Origin: Papaver somniferum
Lineage: Eukaryota > Streptophyta > Magnoliopsida > Ranunculales > Papaveraceae
Reading direction: 5' to 3'
Length of the DNA: 64,000 nucleotides
NCBI RefSeq assembly: GCF_003573695.1
Contig: NW_020650637.1
Location: 501,944 to 565,943 of the forward strand
This document shows positions 36,961 through 49,849 of this stretch, in pieces. Within the stretch, counting starts at the first letter, position 1. Each line of letters opens with the position of its first letter. The notes beneath the pieces were generated by a model that saw only the letters and a program-made list of their open reading frames with translations, ran no database searches and was not told the origin of the DNA. Both the position numbers and the translations under genes were made by a program.

Positions 36961-38943
36961 ACTTAGAGGAGTTTCGAGTGTACATTCGAAAAATACACAC
37001 TCGAAAAGACTCGAACGCTATAATTTAGCTCAAGAGGTGTCTATTTTGATTGGAAACATGCTAATTATCAGGACATGTTGGTCTATAGACCCACATGATC
37101 TTGATATTTTAGCCAAATTTTGAAGTCTAGGCCACATAAACAAGATTTTTCTACTTAGAGCAGTTTCGAGTGTACATTCGAAAAATACACACTCGAAAAG
37201 ACTAGACCGCTATAATTTAGCTCAAGAGGAGTCTATTTTGATTGAAAAAAACATGCTAATTATCAGGACATGTTGGTCTATAGACCCACATGATTTTGAT
37301 ATTTTAGCCAAATTTTGAAGTCTAGGCCACATAAACAAGATTTTTCTACTTAGAGCAGTTTCGAGTGTACATTCGAAAAATACACACTCGAAAAGACTCG
37401 AACGCTATAATTTAGCTCAAGAGATGTCTATTTTGATTGAAAACATGCTAATTATCAGGACATGTTGGTCTTTAGACCCACATGATCTTGATATTTTAGC
37501 CAAGTTTTGAAGCCTAGGCCTCATAAACACAAATTTTCTACTTAGAGCAGTTTCGAATGCACATTCGAAAAATACACACTCGAAAAGACTAGAACGCTAT
37601 AATTTAGCTCAAGAGGTGTCTATTTTGATTGGAAACATGCTAATTATCAGGACATGTTGGCCTATAGACCCACATGATCTTGATATTTTAGCCAAATTTT
37701 GAATTCTAGGCCACATAAACAAGATTTTTCTACTTAGAGCAGTTTCGAGTGTACATTCGAAAAATACACACTCGAAAAGACTCGAACGCTATAATTTATC
37801 TCAAGAGATGTCTATTTTGATTGAAAACATGCTAATTATCAAAACATGTTGGTCTATATACCCACATGATCTTGATATTTTAGCCAAGTTTTGAAGCCTA
37901 GGCCTCATAAACACGGATTTTCTACTTAGAGCAGTTTCGAGTGTACATTCGAAAAATACACACTCGAAAAGACTATAACGCTATAATTTAGCTCAAGAGG
38001 TGTCTATTTTTTTTGGAAACATGCTAATGATCAGGACATGTTGGTCTATAGACCCACATGATCTTGATATTTTATCCAAATTTTGAAGTCGAGGCCACAT
38101 AAACAAGATTTTTCTACTTAGAGCAGTTTCGAGTGTACATTCGAAAAATACACACTCGAAAAGACTCGAACGCTATAATTTAGCTCAAGAGGTGTCTATT
38201 TTGATTGAAAACATGCTAATTATCAGGACATGTTGGTCTATAGACCCACATGATCTTGATATTTTAGCCAAATTTTGAAGTCTAGGTTACATAAACAAGA
38301 TTTTTCTACTTAGAGCAGTTTCGAGTGTACATTCGAAAAATACACACTCGAAAAGACTCGAACGCTATAATTTAGCTCAAGAGGTGTCTATTTTGATTGG
38401 AAACATGCTAATTATCAGGACATGTTGGTCTATAGACCCACATGATCTTGATATTTTAGCCAAATTTTGAAGTCTAGGCCACATAAACAAGATTTTTCTA
38501 CTTAGAGCAGTTTCGAGTGTACATTCGAAAAATACACACTCGAAAAGACTAGACCGCTATAATTTAGCTCAAGAGGAGTCTATTTTGATTGAAAACATGC
38601 TAATTATCAGGACATGTTGGTCTATAGACCCACATGATTTCGATATTTTAGCCAAATTTTGAAGTCTAGGCCACATAAACAAGATTTTTCTACTTAGAGC
38701 AGTTTCGAGTGTACATTCGAAAAATACACACTCGAAAAGACTCGAACGCTATAATTTGGCTCAATAGGTGTCTATTTTGATTGAAAACATGCTAATTATC
38801 AGGACATGTTGGTCTATAGACCCACATGATCTTGATATTTTAGCCAAATTTTGAAGTCTAGGCCACATAAACAAGATTTTTCTACTTAGAGCAGTTTCGG
38901 GTGTACATTCGAAAAATACACACTCGAAAAGACTCGAACGCTA
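36961..38943 (+). repeat. Class A-rich block 4
   Basis: About 10 monomers of class A. Units with gactagaccgc and gaggagtc occur near 37201 and 38551, with catgatttt or catgatttc following, about 7 monomers apart; the first has extra A's in gattgaaaaaaacatgc. Other private forms are aaaacatgttgg near 37848 and ttttttttggaaac near 38007. No gene is seen. Confidence 0.8.
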
Positions 38944-39584
38944 TAATTTAGCTCAAGAGGTGTCTATTTTGATTGGAAACATGCTAATTATCAGGACATG
39001 TTGGTCTATAGACCCACATGATCTTGATATTTTAGCCAAGTTTTGAAGCCTAGGCCTCATAAACACGAATTTTCTACTTAGAGCAGTTTCCAGTGTACAT
39101 TCGAAAAATACACACTCGTAAAGACTCGAACGTTATAATTTAGCTCAAGAGATGTCTATTTTGATTGAAAACATGCTAATTATCAGGACATGTTGGTCTA
39201 TAGACGCACATGATCTTGATATTTTAGCCAAGTTTTGAAGCCTAGGCCTCATAAACCCGAATTTTCTACTTAGAGCAGTTTCGAGTGTACATTCGAAAAA
39301 TACACACTCGAAAAGACTCGAACGCTATAATTTAGCTCAAGAGGTGTCTATTTTGATTGGAAACATGCTAATTATCAGGACATGTTGGTCTATAGACCCA
39401 CATGATCTTGATATTTTAGCCAAGTTTTGAAGCCTAGGCCTCATAAACACGAATTTTCTACTTAGAGCAGTTTCGAGTGTACATTTGAAAAATACACACT
39501 CGAAAAGACTCGAACGTTATAATTTAGCTCAAGAGATGTCTATTTTGATTGAAAACATGCTAATTATCAGGACATGTTGGTCTA
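38944..39584 (+). repeat. Block shared with 24170-24810
   Basis: Marks ttccagtgtac, cactcgtaaagac, agacgcacatg, cataaacccgaat and gtgtacatttgaaa occur in the same order as at 24170-24810, at an offset of 14774 bases. The match ends where ctatatacccac at 24811 is replaced by ctatagacccag. Confidence 0.87.
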
Positions 39585-40240
39585 TAGACCCAGATGATCT
39601 TGATATTTTAGCTAAATTTTGAAGTCTAGGCCTAATAAACAAGATTTGTCTACTTAGAGCAGTTTCGAGTGTACATTCGAAAAATACACACTCGAAAAGA
39701 CTCGAACGCTATAATTTAGCTCAAGAGGTGTCTATTTTGATTGGAAACATGCTAATTATCAGGACATGTTGGTCTATAGACCCACATGATCTTGATATTT
39801 TAGCCAAGTTTTGAAGCCTAGGCCTCATAAACACGAATTTTCTACTTAGAGCATATTTCGAGTGTACATTCGAAAAATACACACTCGAAAAGACTCGAAC
39901 GTTATAATTTAGCTCAAGAGATGTCTATTTTGATTGAAAACATGCTAATTATCAGGACATGTTGGTCTATAGACCCAGATGATCTTGATATTTTAGCTAA
40001 ATTTTGAAGCCTAGGCCTAATAAACAAGATTTGTCTACTTAGAGCAGTTTCGAGTGTACATTCGAAAAATACACACTCGAAAAGACTCGAACGCTATAAT
40101 TTAGCTCAAGAGGTGTCTATTTTGATTGGAAACATGCTAATTATCAGGACATGTTGGTCTATAGACCCACATGATCTTGATATTTTAGCCAAGTTTTGAA
40201 GCCTAGGCCTCATAAACACGAATTTTTTACTTAGAGCAGT
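39330..40240 (+). repeat. Dimer HOR, about 384 bp
   Basis: Units with gattggaaacatgctaatta begin at 39355, 39739 and 40124, alternating with units carrying caagagatgtc, cccagatgatc, gctaaattttgaag and ggcctaataaac. Successive offsets are 384 and 385; the extra base is in gcatatttcgag near 39852. This is about 2.4 copies of a two-monomer unit. Confidence 0.85.
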
Positions 40241-42763
40241 TTCGAGTGTACATTCGAAAAATACACACTCGAAAAGACTCGAACGCTATAATTTAGCTCA
40301 AGAGGTGTCTATTTTGATTGAAAACATGCTAATTATCAGGACATGTTGGTCTGTAGACCCACATGATCTTGATATTTTAGCCAAATTTTGAAGTCCAGGC
40401 CACATAAACAAGATTTTTCTACTTAGAGCAGTTTCGAGTGTACATTCGAAAAATACACACTCGAAAAGACTCGAACGCTATAATTTAGCTCAAGAGGTGT
40501 CTATTTTTATTGAAAACATGCTAATTATCAGGACATGTTAGTCTATAGACCCACATGATCTTGATATTTTATCCAAGTTTTGAAGCCTAGGCCTCATAAA
40601 CACGGATTTTCTACTTAGAGCAGTTTCGAGTGTACATTCGAATAATAAACACTCGAAAAGACTCGAACGCAATAATTTAGCTCAAGAGATGTCTATTTTG
40701 ATTAAAAACATGCTAATTATCAGGACATGTTGGTCTACAGACCCACATGATATTGATATTTTAGCCACGTTTTGAAGCCTAGGCCTCATAAACACGAATT
40801 TTCTACTTAGAGCAGTTTCGAGTGTACATTCGAAAAATACACACTCGAAAAGACTCGAACGCTATAATTTATCTCAAGAGGTGTCTATTTTGATTGGAAA
40901 CATGCTAATGATTAGGACATGTTGGTCTATAGACCCACATGATCTTGATATTTTAGCTAAATTTTGAAGTCTAGGCCACATAAACAATATTTGTCTACTT
41001 AGAGAAGTTTCGAGTGTACATTCGAAAAATACACACTCGAACGCTATAATTTAGCTCAATAGGTGTCTATTTTGATTGAAAACATGTTAATTATCAGGAC
41101 ATGTTGGTCTATAGACCCACATGATCTTGATATTTTAGCCAAGTTTTGAAGCCTTGGCCTCATAAAAACGAATTTTCTACTTAGAGCAGTTTCGAGTGTA
41201 CATTCGAATAATACACACTCGAAAAGACTCGAACGCTATTTTTTAGTTCAACAGGTTTCTATTTTTATTGGAAACATGCTAATGATCAGTACATGTTGGT
41301 CTATAAACCTAGATGATCTTGATATTTTAGCAAAATTTTGAAATCTAGGCCTCATAAATAAGATTTGTCTACTTGGAATAGTTTCGAGAGTACATTCGAA
41401 AAATACACACTCGAAAAGACTCGAACGCTATAATTTATCTCAAGAGGTGTCTATTTTGATTGAAAACATGTTATTGATCAGGACATGTTGGTCTATAGAC
41501 CCACATGATCTTGATATGTTAGCCAAGTTTTGAAGGCTAGGCCTCATAAACTCGAATTTTCTACTTAGAGCAGTTTCGAGTGTACATTCAAATAATACAC
41601 ACTCGAAAAGACTCGAACGCTATAATTTAGCTCAACCGGTTTCTATTTTTATTGGAAACATGCTAATGATCTGGACATGTTGGTCTATAGACCCAGATGA
41701 ACTTGATATTTTAGCAAAATTTTGAAATCTAGGCCTCATAAACAAGATTTGTCTACTTAGAGCAGTTTCGAGTGTACATTTGAAAAATACACACTCGAAA
41801 AGACTCGAACGTTATAATTTAGCTCAAGAGATGTCTATTTTGATTGAAAACATGCTAATTATCAGGACATGTTGGTCTATATACCCACATGATCTTGATA
41901 TTTTATCCAAGTTTTGAGTCCTAGGCCTCATAAACACGAATTTTCTACTTAGAGGAGTTTCGAGTGTACATTCGAAAAATACACACTCGAAAAGACTCGA
42001 ACGCTATAATTTAGCTCAAGAGGTGTCTATTTTGATTGGAAACATGCTAATTATCAGGACATGTTGGTCTATAGACCCACATGATCTTGATATTTTAGCC
42101 AAGTTTTGAAGCCTAGGCCTCATAAACACGAATTTTCTACTTAGAGCAGTTTCCAGTGTACATTCGAAAAATACACACTCGAAAAGACTCGAACGTTATA
42201 ATTTAGCTCAAGTGATGTCTATTTTGATTGAAAACATGCTAATTATCAGGACATGTTGGTCTATAGACCCACATGATCTTGATATTTTAGCCAAGTTTTG
42301 AAGCCTAGGCCTCATAAACACGAATTTTCTACTTATAGCAGTTTCGAGTGTACATTCGAAAAATACACACTCGAAAAGACTCGAACGCTATAATTTAGCT
42401 CAAGAGGTGTCTATTTTGATTGGAAACATGCTAATGATCAGGACATGTTGGTCTATAGACCCGCATGATCTTGATATTTTATCCAAGTTTTGAAGCCTAG
42501 GCCTCATAAACACGAATTTTCTACTTAGAGCAGTTTCGAGTGTACATACGAAAAATACACACTCGAAAAGACTCGAACGCTATAATTTAGCTCAAGAGGT
42601 GTCTATTTTGATTGGAAACATGCTAATGATCAGGACATGTTGGTCTATAGACCCACATGATCTTGATATTTTAGCCAATTTTTGAAGGCTAGGCCTCATA
42701 AACACGAATTTTCTACTTAGAGCAGTTTCGAGTGTACATTCAAATAATACACACTCGAAAAGA
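40241..42763 (+). repeat. Mosaic block VII
   Basis: About 13 monomers, more diverged than in the A-rich blocks (aataataaacactc, gcaataattta, cagtacatgttgg, cttggaatag). The atctggacatg segment at 41669 is followed 1920 bases (10 monomers) later by its copy at 43589. No gene is seen. Confidence 0.78.
41021..41050 (+). repeat. Monomer missing 10 bp between direct repeats
   Basis: The normal acactcgaaaagactcgaac is shortened to acactcgaac. The lost 10 bases lie exactly between two actcgaa heptamers, so one copy of the short direct repeat and its spacer is gone. Simple slippage explains it. Confidence 0.88.
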
Positions 42764-42955
42764 CTTGAACGCTATAATTTAGCTCAACCGGTGTCTATTT
42801 TTATTGGAAACATGCTAATGATCAGGAGATGTTGGTCTATATATCCAGAAGATCTTGATATTTTATCCAAATTTTGAAGTTTATTCCACATAAACAAGAT
42901 TTTTCTACTTAGAGCAGTTTCGAGTGTACATTCAAATAATACACACTCGAAAAGA
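42764..42955 (+). repeat. Strongly diverged outlier monomer
   Basis: This full-length 192-bp unit carries several changes rare or unique in the window: aggagatgttgg, ctatatatccagaagatc and gaagtttattccac. Its flanking monomers look ordinary. As a by-product it has a 60-codon open frame on the minus strand (42784-42966), which only translates satellite sequence. It may be an older monomer that escaped homogenisation. Confidence 0.8.
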
Positions 42956-45579
42956 CTCGAACGCAATAATTTAGCTCAAGAGGTGTATATTTTGATTGAA
43001 AACATGCTAATTATCAGGACATGTTGGTCTATTGACCCACATGATCTTGATATTTTAGCCAAGTTTTGAAGCCTAGGCCTCATAAACACGAATTTTGTAC
43101 TTAGAGCAGTTTCGAGTGTACATTCGAAAAATACACACTCGAAAAGACTCGAACGTTATAATTTAGCTCAAGAGGTGTCTATTTTGATTGGAAACATGCT
43201 TATGATCAGGACATGTTGGTCTATAGACCCACATGATCTTGATATTTTAGCAAAATTTTGAAATCTTGGCCTCATAAACAAGATTTGTCTACTTAGAGCA
43301 GTTTCGAGTGTACATTCGAAAAATACACACTCGAAAAGACTCGAACGCTGTAATTTAGCTCAAGAGGTGTCTATTTTGATTGAAAACATGCTAATGATCA
43401 GGACATGTTGGTCTATAGACCCACATGATCTTGATATGTTAGCCAATTTTTGAAGGCTAGGCCTCATAAACACGAATTTTCTACTTAGAGCAGTTTCGAG
43501 TGTACATTCATATAATACACACTCGAAAAGACTCGAACGCTATAATTTAGCTCAACCGGTTTCTATTTTTATTGGAAACATGCTAATGATCTGGACATGT
43601 TGGTCTATAGACCCAGATGAACTTGATATTTTAGCAAAATTTTGAAATCTAGGCCTCATAAACAAGATTTTTCTACTTAGAGCAGTTTCGAGAGTACGTT
43701 CGAAAAATACACACTCGAAAAGACTCGAACGCTATAATTTAGCTCAAGAGGTGTCTATTTTGATTGAAAACATGCTAATGATCAGGACATGTTGGTATAT
43801 AGACCCAGATGATCTTGATATTTTAGCTAAATTTTGAAGTCTAGGCCTAATAAACAAGATTTGTCTACTTAGAGCAGTTTCGAGTGTACATTTGAAAAAT
43901 ACACACTCGAAAAGACTCGAACGTTATAATTTAGCTCAAGAGATGTCTATTTTGATTGAAAACATGCTAATTATCAGGACATGTTGGTCTATATACCCAC
44001 ATGATCTTGATATTTTATCCAAGTTTTTAATCCTAGGCCTCATAAACACGAATTTTCTACTTAGAGGAGTTTCGAGTGTACATTCGAAAAATACACACTC
44101 GAAAAGACTCGAACGCTATAATTTAGCTCAAGAGGTGTCTATTTTGATTGAAAACATGTTAATTATCAGGACATGTTGGTCTATAGACCCACATGATCTT
44201 GATATTTTACCCAAGTTTTGAAGCCTAGGCCTCATAAACACGAATTTTCTACTTAGAACAGTTTCCAGTGTACATTCGAAAAATACACACTCGAAAAGAC
44301 TCGAACGCTATAATTTAGCTCAACAGGTTTCTATTTTTATTGGAAACATGCTATTGATCAGTATATGTTGGTCTATAAACCTAGATGATCTTGATATTTT
44401 AGCAAAATTTTTGAAATCTAGGCCTCATAAATAAGATTTGTCTACTTAGAGCAGTTTTGAGAGTACATTCGAAAAATACACACTCGAAAAGACTCGAACG
44501 CTATAATCTATCTCAAGAGGTGTCTATTTTGATTGAAAACATGCTATTGATCAGGACATGTTTGTCTATAGACCCACATGATCTTGATATTTTAGCCAAG
44601 TTTTGAAGCCTAGGCCTCATAAACACGAATTTTTTTACTTAGAGCAGTTTCGAGTGTACATTCGAAAAATACACACTCGAAAAGACTCGAACGCTATAAT
44701 TTAGCTCAAGAGGTGTCTATTTTGATTGGAAACATGCTAATGATCAGGTCATGTTGGTCTATAGACCCACATGATCTTGATATTTTAGCAAAATTTTGAA
44801 ATCTAGGCCTCATAAACAAGATGTGTCTACTTAGAGCAGTTTCGAGTGTACATTCGAAAAATACACACTCGAAAAGACTCGAACGCTGTAATTTAGCTCA
44901 AGAGGTGTCTATTTTGATTGAAAACATGCTAATTATCAGGACATGTTTGTCTATAGACCCACATGATCTTGATATGTTAGCCAATTTTTGAAGGATAGGC
45001 CTCATAAACACGAATTTTCTACTTAGAGCAGTTTCGAGTGTACATTCAAATAATACACACTCGAAAAGACTTGAACGCTATAATTTAGCTCAACAGGTCT
45101 CTATTTTTATTGGAAACATGCTAATGATCAGGACATGTTAGTCTATAGACCCAGATGATCTTGATATTTTAGCAAAATTTTGAAATCTAGGCCTCATAAA
45201 CAAGATTTGTCTACTTAGAGCAGTTTCGAGTGTACATTCGAAAAATACACACTCGAAAAGACTCGAACGCTATAATTTAGCTCAAGAGGTGTCTATTTTG
45301 ATTGAAAACATGCTATTGATCAGGACATGTTGGTCTATAGACCCACATGATCTTAATATTTTATCCAAATTTTGAAGTCTAGGCCACATAAACAAGATTT
45401 TTCTACTTAGAGTAGTTTCGAGTGTACATTCGAAAAATACACACTCGAAAAGACTTGAACGCTATAATTTAGCTCAAGAGGTGTCTATTTTGATTGAAAA
45501 CATGCTAATTATCAGGACATGTTGGTCTATAGACCCACATGATCTTGATATTTTAGCCAAGTTTTGAAGCCTAGGCCTC
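42956..45579 (+). repeat. Mosaic block VIII
   Basis: About 14 monomers. Marks are gcaataattta, cgctgtaattta, gaggtctctattt, gaaggata at 44991 and ataatctatctc at about 44506. Positions about 44280-45060 match 48703-49485 and, less exactly, 54765-55550. Between 43892 and 44221 the usual TGA reads TTA, leaving two monomers open in one frame; no gene is inferred. Confidence 0.8.
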
Positions 45580-48500
45580 ATAAACACGAATTTTGTACTT
45601 AGAGCAGTTTCGAGTGTACATTCGAAAAATACACACTCGAAAAGACTCGAACGTTATAATGTAGCTCAAGAGATGTCTATTTTGATTGATAAAACATGCT
45701 AATTATCAGGACATGTTGGTCTATAGACCAACATGATCTTGATATTTTAGCCATGTTTTTAAGCCTAGGCCTCATAAACACGAATTGTCTACTTAGAGCA
45801 GTTTCGAGTGTACATTCGAAAAATACACACTTGAAAAGACTCGAACGCTATAATTTATCTCAAGAGGTGTCTATTTTGATTGGAAACATGCTAATGATTA
45901 GGACATGTTGGTCTATAGACCCACATGATCTTGATATTTTAGCTAAATTTTGAAGTCTAGGCCACATAAACAATATTTGTCTACTTAGAGAAGTTTCGAG
46001 TGTACATTCGAAAAATACACACTCGAAAACACTCGAACGCTATAATTTAGCTCAAGAGGTGTCTATTTTGATTGAAAACATGTTAATTATCAAGACATGT
46101 TGGTCTATAGACCCACATGATCTTGATATTTTAGCCAAGTTTTGAAGCCTAGGCCTCATAAACACGAATTTTCTACTTAAAGCAGTTTCGAGTGTACATT
46201 CGAATAATACACACTCGAAAAGACTCGAACGCTATAATTTAGCTCAACAGGTTTCTATTTTTATTGGAAACATGCTAATGATCAGTACATGTTGGTCTAT
46301 AAACCCATATGATCTTGATATTTTAGCAAAATTTTGAAATCTAGGCCTCATAAACAAGATTTGTCTACTTAGAGCAGTTTCGAGTGTACATTCGAAAAAT
46401 ACACACTCGAGAAGACTCGAACGCTATAATTTAGCTCAAGAGGTGTCTATTTTGATTGAAAACATGTTATTGATCAGGACATGTTGGTCTATAAACCCAC
46501 ATGATCTTAAGATGTTAGCCAATTTTGAAGGCTAGGCCTCATAAACAAGAATTTTATACTTAGAGCAGTTTCGAGTGTACATTCGAATAATATACACTCG
46601 AAAAGACTTGAACGCTATAATTTAGCTCAAGAGGTGTCTATTTTGATTGAAAACATGCTAATTATCAGGACATGTAGGTCTATAGACCCACATGATCTTG
46701 ATATTTTAGCCAAGTTTTGAAGCCTAGGCCTCATAAACACGAATTTTGTACTTAGAGCAGTTTCGAGTGTACATTCGAAAAATACACACTCGAAAAGACT
46801 CGAACGTTATAATTTAGCTCAAGAGATGTCTATTTTGATTGATAAAACATGCTAATTATCAGGACATGTTGGTCTATAGACCCACATGATCTTGATATTT
46901 TAGCCAAGTTTATAAGCCTAGGCCTCATAAACACGAATTGTCTACTTAGAGCAGTTTCGAGTGTACATTCGAAAAATACACACTCGAAAAGACTCGAACG
47001 CTATAATTTATCTCAAGAGGTTTCTATTTTTATTGGAAACATGCTAATGATCAGGACATGTTGGTCTATAGACCCACATGATCTTGATATTTTAGCTAAA
47101 TTTTGAAGTCTAGGCCACATAAACAATATTTGTCTACTTAGAGAAGTTTCGAGTGTACATTCGAAAAATACACACTCGAAAACACTCGAACGCTATAATT
47201 TAGCTCAAGAGGTGTCTATTTTGATTGAAAACATGTTAATTATCAAGACATGTTGGTATATAGACCCACATGATCTTGATATTTTACCCAAGTTTTGAAG
47301 CCTAGGCCTCATAAACACGAATTTTCTACTTAAAGCAGTTTCGAGTGTACATTCGAATAATACACACTCGAAAAGACTCGAACGCTATAATTTAGCTCAA
47401 CAGGTTTCTATTTTTATTGGAAACATGCTAATGATCAGGACATGTCGGTCTATAGACCCAGATGATCTTGATATTTTAGCAAAATTTCTAAATCCAGGCC
47501 TCATAAACAAGATTTGTCTACTTAGAGCAGTTTCGAGTGTACATTCGAAAAATACAAACTCGAAAAGACTCGAATGCTATAATTTAGCTCAAGAGGTGTT
47601 TATTTTGATTGAAAAAATGCTAATTATCAGGACATGTTGGTCTATAGACCCACATGATCTTGATATTTTAGCCAAGTTTTGAAGCCTAGGCCTCATAAAC
47701 ACGAATTTTCTACTTAAAGCAGTTTCGAGTGTACATTCGAATAATACACACTCGAAAAGACTCGAACGCTATAATTTAGCTCAACAGGTTTCTATTTTTA
47801 TTGGAAACATGCTAATGATCAGGACATGTCGGTCTATAGACCCAGATGATCTTGATATTTTAGCAAAATTTCTAAATCCAGGCCTCATAAACAAGATTTG
47901 TCTACTTAGAGCAGTTTCGAGTGTACATTCGAAAAATACAAACTCGAAAAGACTCGAATGCTATAATTTAGCTCAAGAGGTGTCTATTTTGATTGAAAAC
48001 ATGCTAATTATCAGGACATGTTGGTCTATAGACCCACATGATCTTGATATTTTAGCCAAGTTTTGAAGCCTAGGCCTCATAAACACGAATTTTGTACTTA
48101 GAGCAGTTTCGAGTGTACATTCGAAAAATACACACTCGAAAAGACTCGAACGTTATAATTTAGCTCAAGAGATGTCTATTTTGATTGATAAAACATGCTA
48201 ATTATCAGGACATGTTGGTCTATAGACCCACATGATCTTGATATTTTAGCCAAGTTTATAAGCCTAGGCCTCATAAACACGAATTGTCTACTTAGAGCAG
48301 TTTCGAGTGTACATTCGAAAAATACACACTCGAAAAGACTCCAACGCTATAATTTATCTCAAGAGGTGTCTATTTTGATTGGAAACATGCTAATTATCAG
48401 GACATGTTGGTCTATAGACCCACATTATCTTGATATTTTAGCTAAATTTTGAAGTCTAGGCCACATAAACAATATTTGTCTACTTAGAGAAGTTTCGAGT

Positions 48501-48740
48501 GTACATTCGAAAAATACACACTCGAAAACACTCAAACGCTATAATTTAGCTCAAGAGGTGTCTATTTTGATTGAAAACATGTTAATTATCAAGACATGTT
48601 GGTCTATAGACCCACATGATCTTGATATTTTACCCAAGTTTTGAAGCCTAGGCCTCATAAACACGAATTTTCTACTTAAAGCAGTTTCGAGTGTACATTC
48701 GAATAATACACACTCGAAAAGACTCGAACGCTATAATTTA
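45580..48740 (+). repeat. Hexamer/heptamer HOR
   Basis: A rare insertion form, gattgataaaacatgc, occurs at about 45686, 46839 and 48185, so successive copies are 1153 and 1346 bases apart (6 monomers plus 1, 7 monomers plus 2). Each is followed by cacgaattgtctac, taatttatctc, gctaaattttgaag, caatatttgtc, gagaagtttcg and cgaaaacactcg in the same order. The longer spacing is explained by a dimer duplication inside it. Confidence 0.87.
47290..48057 (+). repeat. Exact-period dimer duplication, 384 bp
   Basis: 47290-47673 and 47674-48057 are adjacent copies of a two-monomer unit. Shared marks are taaagcag, catgtcggtc, aaaatttctaaatccagg, atacaaactcg and cgaatgctat. Differences are few (gtgtttatt versus gtgtctatt, gaaaaaatg versus gaaaacatg). 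The high similarity suggests a recent tandem duplication. Confidence 0.9.
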
Positions 48741-49849
48741 GCTCAACAGGTTTCTATTTTTATTGGAAACATGCTATTGATCAGTATATGTTGGTCTATA
48801 AACCTAGATGATCTTGATATTTTAGCAAAATTTTTGAAATCTAGGCCTCATAAATAAGATTTGTCTACTTAGAGCAGTTTTGAGAGTACATTCGAAAAAT
48901 ACACACTCGAAAAGACTCGAACGCTATAATCTATCTCAAGAGGTGTCTATTTTGATTGAAAACATGCTATTGATCAGGACATGTTTGTCTATAGACCCAC
49001 ATGATCTTGATATTTTAGCCAAGTTTTGAAGCCTAGGCCTCATAAACACGAATTTTTTTACTTAGAGCAGTTTCGAGTGTACATTCGAAAAATACACACT
49101 CGAAAAGACTCGAACGCTATAATTTAGCTCAAGAGGTGTCTATTTTGATTGGAAACATGCTAATGATCAGGTAATGTTGGTCTATAGACCCACATGATCT
49201 TGATATTTTAGCAAAATTTTGAAATCTAGGCCTCATAAACAAGATGTGTCTACTTAGAGCAGTTTCGAGTGTACATTCGAAAAATACACACTCGAAAAGA
49301 CTCGAACGCTGTAATTTAGCTCAAGAGGTGTCTATTTTGATTGAAAACATGCTAATTATCAGGACATGTTTGTCTATAGACCCACATGATCTTGATATGT
49401 TAGCCAATTTTTGAAGGATAGGCCTCATAAACACGAATTTTCTACTTAGAGCAGTTTCGAGTGTACATTCAAATAATACACACTCGAAAAGACTTGAACG
49501 CTATAATTTAGCTCAACCGGTGTCTATTTTTATTGGAAACATGCTAATGATCAGGACATGTTGGTCTATAGACCCAGATGATCTTGATATTTTAGATAAA
49601 TTTTGAAGTCTAGGCCTCATAAAAAAGATTTGTCTACTTAGAGCAGTTTCGAGTGTACATTCGAAAAATACACACTCGAAAAGACTCGAACGTTATAATT
49701 TAGCTCAAGAGATGTCTATTTTGATTGAAAACATGCTAATTATCAGGACATGTTTGTCTATAGACCCACATGATCTTGATATTTTAGCCAAGTTTTGAAG
49801 CCTAGGCCTCATAAACACGAATTTTCTACTTAGAGCAGTTTCGAGTGTA
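48741..49849 (+). repeat. Block shared with 44.3 and 54.8 kb
   Basis: About six monomers with cagtatatgttgg, ataaacctagatg, aaaatttttgaaatc, ataatctatctc, gaatttttttac, gatgtgtctac, cgctgtaattta and gaaggata. The same order is found from 44280 and from about 54800. Positions 48440-49720 align with 54503-55783 at an offset of about 6063 bases. No gene is seen. Confidence 0.87.

Noticed and set aside
42784..42966. 60-codon open frame on the minus strand
   Set aside because: It lies inside a diverged satellite monomer and is a reverse reading of repeat sequence with no independent support.
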